From: Streblospio benedicti
Lineage: Eukaryota > Annelida > Polychaeta > Spionida > Spionidae
Direction: 5' to 3'
Assembly: GCA_019095985.1 (NCBI GenBank)
Contig: CM032669.1
Span: 39,923,698-39,987,697 of the forward strand
Length of the DNA: 64,000 nucleotides
Notes under the pieces: generated by a model
Seen by the model: the letters and a program-made list of their open reading frames with translations, nothing else
Told to the model about the DNA's origin: nothing
Database searches by the model: none
Program-made: the position numbers and the translations under genes
Shown here: positions 13,462 through 28,139 of the stretch, in pieces
Numbering within the stretch: the first letter of the stretch is position 1
Layout: each line of letters starts with the position of its first letter

Positions 13462-16400
13462 GAGATAGAACGTTAATGGGAGTGATTAACACGGCTGCGG
13501 GTGTGTTGTATACTCCCGGGGAGCTGGTAAAAGCAATATAGAGTATCAAGGATGCCGATGATTAGATGTTCATATAAAGTCGGCTGGATAGTAGACTATA
13601 AAACACATACATTTTCCGGGATACATTTGCATACACTTACATATGGTGGCCACACGAATACAGTACATCCAAAAAACGTCAAGCAGACGTCCACTATAAG
13701 GTTACTGAGTAGTCCAAGTAATACAAGTCAACTATACACGGTCACAAATACCACCTCACCAATGGTTTTGATTAATGGATTGACGGTGGACACCACTATA
13801 TGCTTGTCCGTAACATCTCTAGTTGACCGTCATGCATAATGATTGTAGGGGAATACATAATGACCATAATGGGTGAACTGTAAATATAGAACAGGAGAGT
13901 GATCCAGGGACGGCGGCAGCAAGGACGGATTACATTACACATTATGATGATAAGTGGTCTAGTTATTCGGTACGGACGCTCCACAATTACTCGGAGCTGT
14001 ATATTCCATGTATTGTAAATGTTGCAGCACATTTTGGCATTATGCATTTGCTCTCCTTACCTTCTGCTGTTAAAATGTGTCAATGCTTTACAGCGTACCT
14101 ACCACAGTAGTACCCTAACAGAACAAACACCAAATCCCCCAATGCTGAGCACCGACTTTTGGCTGCCGCCGCGGCATCCCAATCTCACCCAAACCACCAA
14201 TCCCCTGGCAAGACTTACCAATTTATGGCATCACTGGCACTATTAGGAATGATTGCTCTGTGTCTGAAACGAGTAATGAGTGATGGCTACACAAATGTAT
14301 TTGATATCTCATTGCCTTCCTTGAGATCTGCACTGCCCATTTAGTGCGATTCCACATTAACAGCAAGACGCATCATGGTAAACTATGCGAAGCTGGTAGA
14401 CATTGTCGTTCGGGGGCGCTTACTTGGCTTGCTTGTCTTTAAAACAGGCTAATATGGTATCCAATAATAGAGTGTCTTGGGAAAGATGTAGGCTTTTGGC
14501 TGCCCGGGATTTTTACACAATAATGCTTATATTACATTAAGCGGCCATTTTGTATTCGAGAAAGGGACGTCGGTGGAATATTTCTCATTTGAACATGCAC
14601 AATGTGAAGTTTCACTTGACGTCACAACGTACTACATCACAAACTTCAATCTTAAAACAACCAGGTTAATATATATTTTGACAAAGCTCCTGTCATCATT
14701 TGACTATAGTATATATACATGAAAGCTCTGAATATAGTATTGCGTACGCGCTACTACTTACCAGTGCAGTATTTACTCAAACTCTTCAGTATGCTGAGTG
14801 TGTGTATACAAGATGATCTCTATGTACACCATAATAGATAGTGAGAGACCCCAACAACTCAAAGTGACACGACTCTGGTGTGTGACCAGACTGCTGCCCA
14901 GCCTATTGATTTTACCCTTACTGTATTTTGCCTTAATGGCCACCATTCCGGCTCCCCCGTTCTACAAGAAGACAATTGCACAAGATTACAAGGCAACGGG
15001 AATTCTTCCTCATTGCGGCAATTACACTAGGTCGCACAAAATCTAATTTCACAGCTCATTGCCTTAGTTTATAGACTCAAACATGGAAGTTCCATAGTTA
15101 CAATAATTATATTTCCTGCAACAATCGTATTTTCAGCAATAACATTATATGCCCTGAATTGTGGACTACCAGTAATTTTGTTCAAATGTGCAAGCTGATA
15201 TTGCTTGAAACTTTCTCAAGTGAAAATTATGTGATAATCGGCCAAGCATTGCATCATTTAAACAATAACAGATATTTATTGTTCCGTGTTCCATATGGTA
15301 GATACTTGTTGAAAAAATCTCTCGTACTTAAGAGAACACATGCATGAGAAAGAGAAAAAACAAGTGATGTCAAATTAGAAAAAGAGATTGGAAACAAGTA
15401 CAGCATGTATTTACATGAGTGTCCTTTGAGTCATCTCATAAGATATCACTCCATTGTCAAACAGTTCTGACTGAGATAATACAGACAACGGCTTGTCACG
15501 TGCGATTGCGGGTGTGACTGAGACTTCGTGGTATGTAACCCTTTCATTATGGCGTTGCTGCCCGTCATTGGTAGTAACAGAGAAAGTCTAATCATCAAAA
15601 GAAACCATACACTCTAGACATACACAAGGTCGCGTTACACTTTAGCCAATGTATTGGAGGCTTTCAATGCCATATAATTTCCAACGGATGAAAGTTACTA
15701 TGTAATTAGCACTAAATGTACGAGTAGTTATATCTATGATACAGACAATGCACTTTAGCTATAACAGAATATCGTTTGACAATCGGGCAGTGAAAGGTAT
15801 CACGTGTCTCGTGTGGTTGCAGGTTTTTACTGTTAATGTATGCTTGTTTTCCTACCTATAGATGGAGTCCAAAAGTACATGTTTCACGTATCATCTAACA
15901 TTCTTAAAATATCAGCTCGAAGTGTGCTATAAAAATTAACTAACTATAGATATAGTGCATTTTAAGCCAACTTCCGCAGAAATGTCGATATAGAAGAATC
16001 TTCTCATGGGAGAAATCCGGTTTCACTGAAAGTCAACATAGTAAGTAATAACAAAGCACTTTGAGTGGTGCAAGAGCTATAGCACGGCCGCCATATCATA
16101 TTGAGTAGGTCCTGTGTCTCCATTAAGCTTTTTTGTCCATTTTGTTGTTCAAATCCCTGGTCAATGACCAGAGCTTTGAGGACACTAGGCGTTGATTTTG
16201 TAATTGGTAACTGTGAGTTCTGCTTCGCGCATGCGTATCTTCTGTCCACGTGTAGTTGACTAAAGAATCGAACGTGTTTGATAAATTGATGGGACAGATT
16301 TCAATGACTTCCACCAGAATATGACTTTCCAACATGAGGCTTGATACTCAAAATCCCACAGAGCAGCACCAATAGAATATGAAATGGATATACGCTGCAC

Positions 16401-16579
16401 TACTTGTAAGCTTATTAGCTATCATCAGTTTCCAGTTCTATACCATCAATACGATGCCTTCGAAACGACCCAATATATTGGACAAAAAGGTCTCATAACC
16501 TGCAACAACAAAAAAAACATAATCCACAGAACAAGCCACACACACATCCACTTGCAGTTCGGATCAATGTGCCATTGAG
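13462..16579. other. Intronic sequence without recognisable gene
   Basis: No supported gene. A perfect palindromic CRE, TGACGTCA, lies at 14617-14624. Short open frames at 13.5-14.3 kb and 16.0-16.6 kb occur on both strands and have no domain I recognise. Confidence 0.4.
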
Positions 16580-16880
16580 TTTTTGTGGTGGTGGCGTCAC
16601 CAAGCAAGAGGAAGTGCGATCAATCAGACAACTAATCACGCCGCTTTAATACACTTAATGCCATAATTACATCACTATTATGCCGGCCCTTCATCACTCG
16701 GGGGCTTTGATCCAGCGGGTAGTCGTGTGGCGGGGCTCCCCCCGCCGCCCGTGCGTGCCTTCTGCGTGTACAAGGAGACTGGTGCTGATGCGGGCATCAA
16801 TCTTTGCTCGAACTGTGCATGTAGCGTGTAGGAGACGGATGGAGTAGAGTGGGTCACTTTGTGCAGGGCAGGCAGTGTGT
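16580..16880. promoter_or_regulatory. CpG- and GC-rich pocket, candidate enhancer or internal promoter
   Basis: This stretch stands out from the AT-rich intron, with many CpG dinucleotides and a GC-rich core at about 16680-16790. Homeodomain/Pbx-like cores (ATCAATCA, TAATCA, CATAATTA) lie just upstream at about 16618-16670. There is no open frame with coding character. An internal promoter or conserved enhancer is plausible but unproven. Confidence 0.3.
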
Positions 16881-19800
16881 ATGAGTATATTTTAAATGAA
16901 AATACTGTTTTATAGGTAGCATTTTATTTAGACGGTTCATTATGTTATTAGTTAGCGTCCTATTGGAAGTGTTGACATGTATTGCATGTTAGCACGTGTG
17001 TGCATGATTCGTTATATGCAATACTTATTGTTCGTTAAGATGAGAATATACGTGAAATGTCCAAATTTATCGCATTTAATTAACAGCTAGTATACGTAAA
17101 CCAAACGCCCAACATAAATATGGTCAACATGAAGCCAATGTGCCTCTCATTCATCTTATACTATGAAAATATTACATATATATATGGGCAGCATCGTCGT
17201 TCATATGCATTCACTCAACTCCGTCGACTACACAATGAATTAATAATTTGATTAAACCTGACAAAGCCTCTCTTTACATTGCTTTCTATTATCCACTCCC
17301 CAGTATCTCTTCAGTCAGCTTCAGAATGCAATCTTCTTCATCCGGGCCCTGATTGTAAGTGACTGTTAAGTAAATTGTCATTTCATCAAACGTCTACCAA
17401 ATTTAATTCTGTCACGTGGTACGCAATTTGTCAGCTTCAAACAAAAAGGTTTCACTACGTGCCCTGTTTGCAGTGATTGCAAAGTGACTTGAAAGAAGCA
17501 GGCTGTACACAGTTTAAAACGAATATAACCAGTGGTAATACAATTGTGACACTAGCAATTACATTTGCAAATAGAACAATCAAACAGTTATGGTGATATA
17601 TAAAGTTTGCACTGGCTATTATGGTTCATTTGAATTGGGTTTGAATAATGGATTGAATGTACTTGCGACCCATGTTCGCCAAATTGCTACCTCGGACAAC
17701 GCAAAATAAAATAGCTGCAATGCAGACTATTGAAAAACGTAGTACAAAATGGATTGTCGTGGCATAACTCTTCATTTTCAAATTTCATAAGTAGACAGCC
17801 ACGTTAACTGACTTCACGCACGATCCACAACAGCGGACATTAAGAGCACATACATTCAATAAAGCATTGTCACAGCTGTCGACAGCTTGTGCTTAACACT
17901 ATGCAGCACTGCCCCGAGTCATAGGCAGAGCCATATATTATTGACAATGCATTGTTACAACGCTATTTATTCTACGGAATCTGTCCCACTGCTAACACTT
18001 TAATGTTTTCACGTGTATGACGTAGAGCATGTTAGCGTCAAGTTGGAAATTTGAGTTGTGCTTCAAGGGTTCAAAGGTTCACCTACGCATTTGCCTGTGT
18101 CGACCTAGAAGTCTCTTGGGCATATAGTTCTATCAACTTGTTAGGTGCGTGCTATTTGGTGATGTGCTTGCATATTTATTAGCTATTTGTATAGAACTGT
18201 TATGCGTGTTGTCCCATTACAGGCAATATGTGATAATTATGGTGACTGTGACCAACGATGAAATTTATATAGGGGCCACATGCCAATTATAAATCATGAT
18301 AATATAAAAAATCATTGCAGAGTACTCACGATATTCCCTTACCGTATGTCTACATACAAACTCTATTGTTCCAATAGAACATGCCAAGAATCAGCTACTT
18401 GTAAGAACTGTTATTGAAAATAAATGGGATTCATAGCTAACAACCAAATCACAAGGGTATGGCCAAGGGATGTTTTTAATAAAATTTGTCACAAATAGAA
18501 TCCATCCATTAAGAGATGGTCTTGAGTCTATTTTAAGCAAACTCTATACTATGGAGCATGCCACGAACTTTCTCACTTTTCATGTCCATTGTTCTGTCAT
18601 GCACTTTGTAGTTTGAAATGGCAATATATCTGTTTGAATGAATCCGACACTGAGCACTCAATGCCAGCTGAGGAACTTAAAGATACTTGAATACTATTTT
18701 GATAATTGTTTTATTATCACCATGCAAAATGGCATGGTTTACAACATGCTGTTATATAGATCCAAATATTGTACCATGTCCGGTGATTATTGAATGAACT
18801 TCCTGTTTACATTTATCTGTGTTCTTCCTTTTGCATACACATAGCACCCCCACGAAGTGTTGAAACATGTGTCAACTGTAAATGAAACACGGAAACGAGG
18901 CCATATCATGGGTTCAATTACATGTGTAACACCCCATACCACTTACATACCAATACATCATGTAAAATTAATTAAAACATAATGTACAATGTTAAAAGAT
19001 CATGTAAAAATGTTACACATTGCAATGCACACAACTTAACATCCCAATCATTTCGTTTCTGGTCGGCTATCAATCTACAAAGTTAAAGCGTATAACAAGA
19101 ATTCCATATAATACAATGCCAGCTAATATAATACGTGCCATCTTCACGTCAAAGCCTTCATTCATTGCATCGAATAATAGCTGCAATGGCATGAGCTATC
19201 ACAACACAGCAAATTCAATCTCAGGCGCAAGCTCTCTGACCATGGATCAATGTAGTACCAGTGACTCTCAGGCCGTAATGACCTATTTATATTCCCCTGA
19301 GGTCTATTCATGTATGCATATTGACATCTGATACGAGGCCCCGGGGTCAATTACGACATACTGACTAAGATTATGATTACTGACCCCAGTACTTGATGTG
19401 TTATTGCAGATTTTCTGCATCCCTAACTATGATTTGGACGCAACTTGAAAGCTAGCTATACAAGATGTAAATGCTTGGACTTGTTACCCTTTTAGATAAT
19501 AACTGATACTCGTGGATAGGTCAACAGAACCAAAATGTATATCCAAATTGAAAAGTGTCGAGTTATATCTATGACCGGAAAAATATGCACTAACATACAA
19601 AAGATATTTGTGCTACGCTTGGTCACGTCAAATGGGTTGGAATTACAGTTAAGTTAGCTCGATAGTTCATCATTGCCGTCTATTAGTATGTTCATCTCTA
19701 TACAAGCTAGTTGCCATTTTAAAGCATCAACTTCAGGAGAACTAGACGTAAAAAGAAACAAGGCACAAGAAAAAGAAGAAAAAAAATCGTGGGCAAAGGC

Positions 19801-22701
19801 TCCTTTTCGTTGGAATTATCCATTAGAATTGTCATTCCCTACAGCAATAAAACTAAAGAATAGTGACAGTAACATATTACCTTTGTGTTTTATCATATTA
19901 GACATTGTTAAACTGGAAGCCGCTACGTGTAAGAAGGCCAGGGTAAAAGATGTGACTCTGAAGTAAAGAGCTCAGAGTCTTGTCAGCGAATGGATGGTTT
20001 GATTAAGTAGTCCTATCCCCTTGGCCGCTTAGGGCAGTTACTGGGAGGGAACATTATGCAAATAATGAGTTCTGGTTTGAAGATGGTGATAGTTTTGTTC
20101 GCTGTTCCTCGAGTGTATGAATTTTCAGTATTGTTAAGGCTGAGATTGTATCTCTCAACTTTCGTCAAAGATGTTTGGTTCTGTGCTTGAAATTAGACGT
20201 ATTTAAAATTTACGGCTGCCTAGCTATGTTTTTTGTGGTATGTGTATAACCAATAGAGTTGTCTCTGTCCATGTGGAGGTTTAATTCGACATATTGCATT
20301 GCGGACGTAGATCATATATTTCATATATGATGTCCACCTCCTCCGTTTGCATATTCTCAGGTTAATGTAGATCCTGACATAGAAGATGAAACCAATGTTT
20401 AAGCAAACATAAAACGGGTATGCAACTACAGATCAGTGAATTGTGACGTTATATATATAGAGGTAATGTGTTGCACAAATGGATATGGATGGCAGGTATC
20501 ATCTATAGTCACATGATATACGGGGATTTATCGAGACATTTATAGAGATATATCAAGTCAAACTTTATACCATGCATTACCAAGTGTGGTCACTGAACAT
20601 TTGCTCTGACAACATGTCTATGTAAGATATGTTTTGTATAAATATTGTTACTTGATGAACTTGAACCACATATCATCCACATTTTCTCTTACTGTAAATG
20701 CGATTGCGTACAAAATTATCCTGTGTAATGTCATATTTGGTCATGCAAACTTATGACAAACGAAAACGTGTAAATCTTTAATTGCAGAGTTTGTTAACCT
20801 GGTGCAAGGTTACACCACCAACACGTGTTCATAGCTGTAAGCTGTACAATAAATAAATAGACAACAAACATAAGCTGCCATATTGATGATTTTAATGGTG
20901 TTTAAAACGTGTGCATATGATCTCTAGGAAAGGCAATATTCAAGCAAACAGTGTTGCCACAACAGAAAACACTTATAGCCTTGCTGCATAATCATATACT
21001 ATTGAGTACGTACATTTTTTTCCGGACAAAGAATATGATCAAATATTGTTCTAGATGAATAGGATACCAGTCACTGGTACAGAATCTGACTTGTCTCTGA
21101 CATGATCATATAGAGTGCCGCTTGGTCAATGCATATTGCAAATATTTAATGTTGATGATAAGCCTTAAACTCGGATGTCCCAATGAACAGAATAACACAC
21201 TGAGCTATGACATGCCACCAACATCGGTACAGGGCTTTGCACATATGCATTGTTGTGCACTTTCGCCTACATTCTCTGCGGTAGTCAAGTTCAGAATCTT
21301 AGCACCATGTCTTTCATGAACTATATAACATCTAATACTTGAGGTTTCTGCTCATTCCATTTACATAATCTTGTCATTTATAGTCACAAGTCCAACACGC
21401 AAAAACCACATGCAACAGCAACAGACGACAAAAAGAATAAATGTCACAGTCAAACTGTGTCAAATAATATAAGCTATATAAGTTTTGCCACAAACACTAC
21501 TCAGCACCACTTCAAAGGGGAGGTTGGTTACGGTAAAAAGCCGCAAGACACAGTCTCTCATTACCCCAACTCCGTGGCATTGTGTTGGCCCCGCTTTTGG
21601 CAAACGACATCTTTGATGGGGAGACTTGGTTTTAACACCATGGATGCCCTTCTTTTGAGTCGCCACGAACAATGTACATGGACGCGTGTATGTGGAGGAG
21701 TCAGATTTCACATTTAAGTCTGTGTTGAAACGGCGTGACGTTTATGCCTGTAGGTGTATAACAGAGCATTTGGTTTCTGTTGAGAGAAAAAAAAACTGTA
21801 AGCATTGCACTCAACACCAGCTTACTTTTTGTACCCTGAACTTCAAATACATTGCTGCCAATATTACGCAACCTACTCATTCCCCATTTCTATTCAATGA
21901 AGGCACTCTATTTTCTGTTATAGAAAACACAAAAGGTTCACGTTCAACGAACCATGGCGTGCCTACCATTTGCTAATTTGCCAGATTTTAGGCTTCCTTG
22001 TCTTCGTGCTCTTCAGTGCTTTTGAACTACTATTTTTTGTCTACAGTAGACAATGCTGTTACCAGATTATATCCACTGCATGTCAAGAAGGGTGATTTTA
22101 TGAAGTACTTCTTTTTTCTATGTCATCATAAACAACATGGATTGCATGCCTGCTTTTCGTGAATGGTCTTGTGAATCATATTGCGCATACTTTCTTACAG
22201 CCATGTTATTTTATATTCATGATAGAGTTTAGTGTATGTGTTGCATTATACAGTGACTTCAGCGAATATATTTTAAAAATGAATAACGGTAACATATCTA
22301 TTCTTTGCGAATTCCTCTCTATTACCCTTATGGGCGTTACGAATATACCTACATCTCAACCAAATATACACCAAAGACCCTAGTGCAGCAAACAGAACAA
22401 AAAGAAACATAGCACAGAAATCTAACCATTTTATCTCATAACTTGCATTAACTATACACCTACATCTATATTGCCAAAAATACTTTAATCTGTGTGCTAT
22501 GTCATGATTTCCTGCAACTTGTTCACTTCTAGTTTGTATCCTGCGACCATACATATCAATTTGCCCAACTCTCGCCTACCGTGGCTCCTGGAGAAATGTC
22601 ACAGCTTTACTGATATTATCGCTCAGCCGTGCTCGTAATTGTGTTTTGCCTGCTCGGGGCCATCGCTTGCCTTTTTAACTGCCTACGACCAGGATGAGGT
22701 A
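16881..22701. other. Intronic sequence, mostly featureless
   Basis: AT-rich DNA with no supported gene. A 21-nt palindrome centred near 20319 (ATCATATAT / ATATATGAT) could form a short hairpin. No repeat family was recognised. Confidence 0.4.
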
Positions 22702-22930
22702 GTGGGGGGCGTTATCAGGGGTAAAGAAATCTCACATTTTATATTTTTGGGGGAGTTTTGGCTCTATTACCCACATTCCCTAGATTTTTTTAACCTCCCC
22801 ACATCCCACTAATGTTAAGGCTTTTTTTCCCACATCCCACTTCCTTGAAATACCACATCAAACATTTTTGGCTCTTTTCCCCCACATTCATCTTTTTCGG
22901 CCTTTTCCCCCACATCTCACTTCCTAATCC
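22702..22930 (+). repeat. Dispersed repeat with internal ~35-bp minisatellite-like units, copy 1
   Basis: The copy opens with GGGGGG.GTTAT.AGGGGT.AAGAAATC and continues as about five degenerate units of the form TTTGGCCTTTTTCCCACATCCC. The same head and units recur in reverse orientation at 33821-34036. The units vary in sequence and length, so this is a moved element carrying a minisatellite-like body and not a simple local tandem array. Family unknown. Confidence 0.7.
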
Positions 22931-23036
22931 TTACAAACCCACCCTAAAATAGGTATGTAAAATTTGGCCCATTGATTATAGACTTCATTGTACGTTGTTA
23001 ATCATGGTGTTGCTATCTGCACATATGTTTTATGGT

Positions 23037-23118
23037 GTGTTTTTTGTTTGTTTGTTTTATTTTGTTTTTGTTTTTTTTTGTATTTTTTTGTTTTGTTTTT
23101 TGTGTGTTTTTTTATATG
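23037..23118. repeat. T/G-rich low-complexity tract
   Basis: A run of T with interspersed single G or TG. The open frame across it reads as phenylalanine, cysteine and valine repeats and is an artefact of the low complexity. Confidence 0.9.
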
Positions 23119-26100
23119 GTGGAAATCGAATTATCTACAAGGAGAGAGAAGTACTAACAAGGGGGTAAGATGCAAATATGAATATAATCCACTCCACCCT
23201 CACCTTTTTGTTTATATATTAGATATAAGGACCATTCTCCAATGTACCTATACCTGCCAGTGTACACCACGCATCATTGTCTCTAATCAACATTTATCAC
23301 TAAGTTGAAGGCCACAATCTTAATAAGTTGGCAAACAATGGGCAGCTTGCACTAATCTGACACCTCCTACTGACAGGAGCTTCACGTTTATCTGCTGCTC
23401 AGATGAAAGGCTGTAAACTTGGTCAGCCACGTCAGTATGTCCAGCCGAGATAGCCATGCTGTCATTAGAACATCAATATGCTTACTTGTATGTGTGCAAA
23501 TAAGTGTAGCATTTCAGACTCCAGTGACATTTACATCGTGATGGAAACATTCTATTAACTTGCTATTTCCCATTGTTGAACGGTTCAAGGTTGCCTGCTG
23601 ACTGTCCCGAATATTTGCATAAAGTTACACTACGTTGAGTTAATACGACGGCAAATATACTAGTCAAGGTGTTACTATTTGCGTACTATGAATTGGGGAA
23701 TATGTGTCAGTGGTAATCATTTTTGGATCCGTGGTCAACAGTAGGTCCAGGATTTTCTAAAAGGGATTGGGTCTGGCATGAAAGGACGACTCACATGGGA
23801 TCTGCCACCGAATACGTTTTCTCTGCATGTCATCAATACAGTATAGACTCTGTGGTGTGTACTTATTACAATATCCCATCATTGTCAGTAGCCCATTCAG
23901 GATGGGGGTCCAACCAGAATACTTCATTTTCATGGGATTTTTGGCATGTCCGCTATCACACGCTGGTACGAAACCCCCAAGAGTTCCCTTCGGTACGCTC
24001 CAACATCCGAGGCCCCGACCCCATTTTTAAAAGTATTTTACAGTGTTACTTTCTCTTTGTATGTTATGTGTGCATATAGATAGAATACACTGCAGAGTCT
24101 TGCACTAAAAGAAAAAAAATGAAATAAATTTTGGCTTTACCACAAAAATTTCACTCTATAGACACACCAAAGAAAGCCGTTTACCGTTAGGAAACGCTTT
24201 GTTTTTGAAAAAGAGCAGCTTATGGGTATTTAAGGTGCATTTTCATTGGCAACAGAGGGCTACAAAGAAAGGCCATGACTGTGTTAAAAACTATAACGCT
24301 GCTTTATGACATATAGGCTTGAAAGGATGAGCAGAACAGGGTTTCATTGATCAGTGTAAATGGACGGATTCGGCATGGCTTTAATGTAAGTGTGATTTCG
24401 CATTGCATCGGGGTCGCATGCAGAGGTGGTTTCAGTACATATCTTTTGGCGGGGGAGGACTTTGTAGTAGAGATGTGAATGTAGGGGTTCTGGGATTATG
24501 TGCTAAACAATTATTTTTTTTCTGTGGCTATTCTATTTCTTGTATAGCTACGGATGCAGAGTAAGTCGTCCCCAGGCCTTGACATGCTAAATATGTAAAT
24601 TGTGTGGCGTACGACGCGTGTGGTATGTGTGTATGCATTGCATTGGATTGTATAATGGGGGGTTATGACCCAAAGTGTAGCTACGCATATGGTACTTACT
24701 TCTTATTGTTAAGGAGAAAACCTTCTATACATTTTCGTAGGTTATTTTACTTTAAAAATGATCTCCGTGAAAACATTTTTACGTTTATTGTGTAATAAGA
24801 GAAACCCATAAGAGCACTTGTGCGTTTCTGGTAATAACTTAAGCAACGTGGATATGAAATCCACACGTCTTTATTACAATGTCGAATAAGTACAGTTTGT
24901 AAAAATACGTTTACTTCTGCCTAGTGCCTACTCTTGATATACGAGAAACACCAGCCCGTTATAAGAGATTAATACATGAATATGGAAAGTTGTTGACCAA
25001 AATCACACATATCATTGAAGCTAAAGTTAGCTCAAGTGACTTCTCTTTCTAATTACATTGATGACTTCGACTTTCCATTCACGTCCAACTGCTCATAATA
25101 TCCATCATTAATATGCTGAGCTACATTTGATAGTAAGAGTGTCTAACTCATATAGCTGGGCCTATCTTACACTACTTTGAATTACAACTAGGTCAATGAC
25201 GATTTCTATGATCTAATTATATGCATACTATAATAGATGTTTGATATAACAATCTGTGTGGATTCAGGGAGCATAGGCCTATTAGCTGAGAGCTGAGAGC
25301 TAAGACCACATTGAGCTAGAACTTTACTGATTAAAAACTCTTACCACCAACCCTGGATCGTCCCATTATATGAAAGGCAAACGCTATTATGATATAACAG
25401 CTCGGCAGCAGCTATGTTATATTTTCATCGTAATTCAATCTGAAAGCTCATTTCAACGTTGAATGGTCAGAAGTCATTTGTGCAATAAGCACAGGGGCTT
25501 GAGCCTGCCGAACGTTGATAGTCCCAAAATGCTGCGAGTCACCTTGACCCTTCCACCATGACAAATTGTACTCGGGGTCATGCGCCAGCGCACTCGTCCA
25601 ATAACAATGCGGCAATAAGCCAGAAAATAGGCCCGGCTTAACCCTAAAAACACACTCGTGCTGTGGTGATTGCGGAGATAGCAGCATCCTCCTCACTAAA
25701 CATGATTAGAATGCAAAGCCCAATATTTGTGGCCACAACTCAATCTGACGTCACGATCCATGAAATACGACAGCACAATATCAATGTCTTATGGATTTTG
25801 TTTCTTGTTTCTCTTTCTAGATGTTCCTCGGGGTGTTACAAGAAAATTGAGCTTTCTGATTTTCAGTATATTCGTTATTATGTGAAATGTGGGAGGTGGT
25901 TGGCGGGTATTAATACTGCATTGTATTTTAATTGGTTTATGGTTATGTCGTGTGCTGTGGTTATTCTGTGGTCTGAGCAATATTTTATCCGTTCACGTTC
26001 ACGCGTGAGCAGCTTGTACCGCGTGCAATAGTTTTAGCAGGAGACCTGGAACTATTACAGTCCAGATCTTGGTACCTATAGTTGGCGAGTTTTTCTCCAC

Positions 26101-28139
26101 AGGAAAGCAACTCTTCTCCTTAAAGAGTACTGTTCTGTGCAAGTAGTTAGGGAAATACACCATAAGGGAATGGACTTTAGAAGTAAACACTAAAATGATT
26201 GCCACTGGGCACTGGATACTCCTATATCCTGACGACATGCTGTTTTGTAAAAACAAATATTCAACTGATAATGGTGTATATGCATCCAATGAGTAAGTTG
26301 TGGTGTTTGATCACAAATTCACTGAACTACTAGTTGTTTTAACAAAAGGAAACTGCAAACAACCCTCCAAGCTTAACATGTAGCCGGTTCTCTGAATTAT
26401 CTCAAAGTTGCGGTAAATGCACTTCGTACAACACATTAAAAGGTCAAGCTGTTGAAGTCTATGCATACATGCAATTTAACGATACGTCTTCATCTAACAC
26501 GGTTATATCACTGGGATCTGAAAAATAAAGACGCATACATGTCCAAACGAAATCTGGCTTTTATTCTTGGTGTCAACAACAAATGTATTTTATATGCATT
26601 TTATGATGGTTTTGCATTAACTAGCTTCCGTACATCGTTTAAATGGTAGGCGTTGATATTACAGGACTATTAGAGCACATCACCCACGAGACAATACCGT
26701 CTTCCCTTTTACATGTACATCATCATCATTTTAAAGAAGCCTGCAAACTGCAATGGCTTCAATGGCTGCATACAATCTCGTTTGGAAGCAGCCATATAAC
26801 TCGTGTATTTTTGCTTATACCTGGTAAGCCAATAACAATGATGCGAACTAGATTGTTTTGCCTGTCTTATTCTTGATTGACATTTTTGTACCCAAGTCCA
26901 ATCTGGCTAGCGCTAGACTATACACGTTTGTCGGCACATATTGTGCATTGTTACCTATACTTGATACTCGTAGCTTTTTACATAAAGCTGGTGCTAATGA
27001 CACGAGTGAACTTTATACACTTCGTATCATGAACAATAGTATTGCACCTGTACCTCTAACACACCCAATAGCCATCCTAGCACCGTTTTATCCTCGGCAT
27101 AACACGCACTAGTCTATATCATTATACCTCCGAAAGGTTGCGATCATGCCATGCTTGTTACAAAGTAGAAATGGTTATCCTTGTTTCATATGGATCTGTC
27201 TTAAAGGTGTTCAACCAATTTTGTAATGTTGGCTAGTCATCTTGCTCCAGCAATGCTCAACTTATGAAATCGTGCTCCATAATACATGTGGATCATGAGT
27301 TCTTAAATGGCCAACAAGTGCAAAATGCTCTGACACGTTGCATCACATTCCCCAAGCGAGCTCAATGAAAGAAACTCACATAAAAATGGGAAAATCTCGG
27401 CTCCCATGGTGCCTAGAAACTGTAAAAAATGACAATAAGGTAGACAATAGCCAGCACTCCCACAGCACAGAGGCAGTCACTTTTCATAAAGGCTTTTATT
27501 AGGTCACTCTCAGGGGACAATACTGAATGATTGTGACACAAATGTTGCTTTACAAGTTTTGCCCGGCAATAAACACAGCATTGTTTAGCAGCTCTCATAA
27601 ATGCATTGACATTTATCTACTTTCCTGAGTAGCTACTCTTCCAAGCTAAAGGGTTTCAGATAGATATGTATGGTAGTATAAACAGGAAAGCTTACTTTGT
27701 CCGGTATTATCCCTAATGTGAAAGGCTTCTCAAAAGAGCAGTTAGTTTCATGAATGCTTGATCCGGTCTGTGGATAAGGAGCCACGTGTACGTGTATCTC
27801 TGCAAGAAATGGACAGGAGACAGGCTGAATTCCTTGTTATTGTGGTGGTTAGCAAATCAATCTAAAGCTTACAAGGATAAAAAAAATCACACACAAAGCA
27901 TTTTCTATCAAAATGTTTGTTACCTTGAAACGTTGCCATTCATCGTGATTTCTACCATCTGATTACATGCCTAGCTGGTCATGATATACCCCTTTTAAGC
28001 ATGTTATAATAGCCAATATCAATGGCAAGTGCATCTCAATGGGCATAAACATGATGATTACATCTTCTCAATGGAAATAAACACACATAAACAGTGTTTA
28101 AAATGAGTCTAAAGAAGTAGTAGGTTGTCTTGTAATTAC
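23119..28139. other. Intronic sequence, mostly featureless
   Basis: AT-rich DNA without a supported gene. The 23.72-24.04 kb stretch reads like a diverged interspersed repeat (GGATCCG, then GGTCCAGGATTTTCTAAAAG) but I found no second copy. A perfect CRE, TGACGTCA, lies at 25746-25753. Confidence 0.35.

Noticed and set aside
28114-28130. let-7-like string AGTAGTAGGTTGT
   Set aside because: The seed differs from let-7 and no complementary arm lies within 80 bp on either side, so no precursor hairpin forms.
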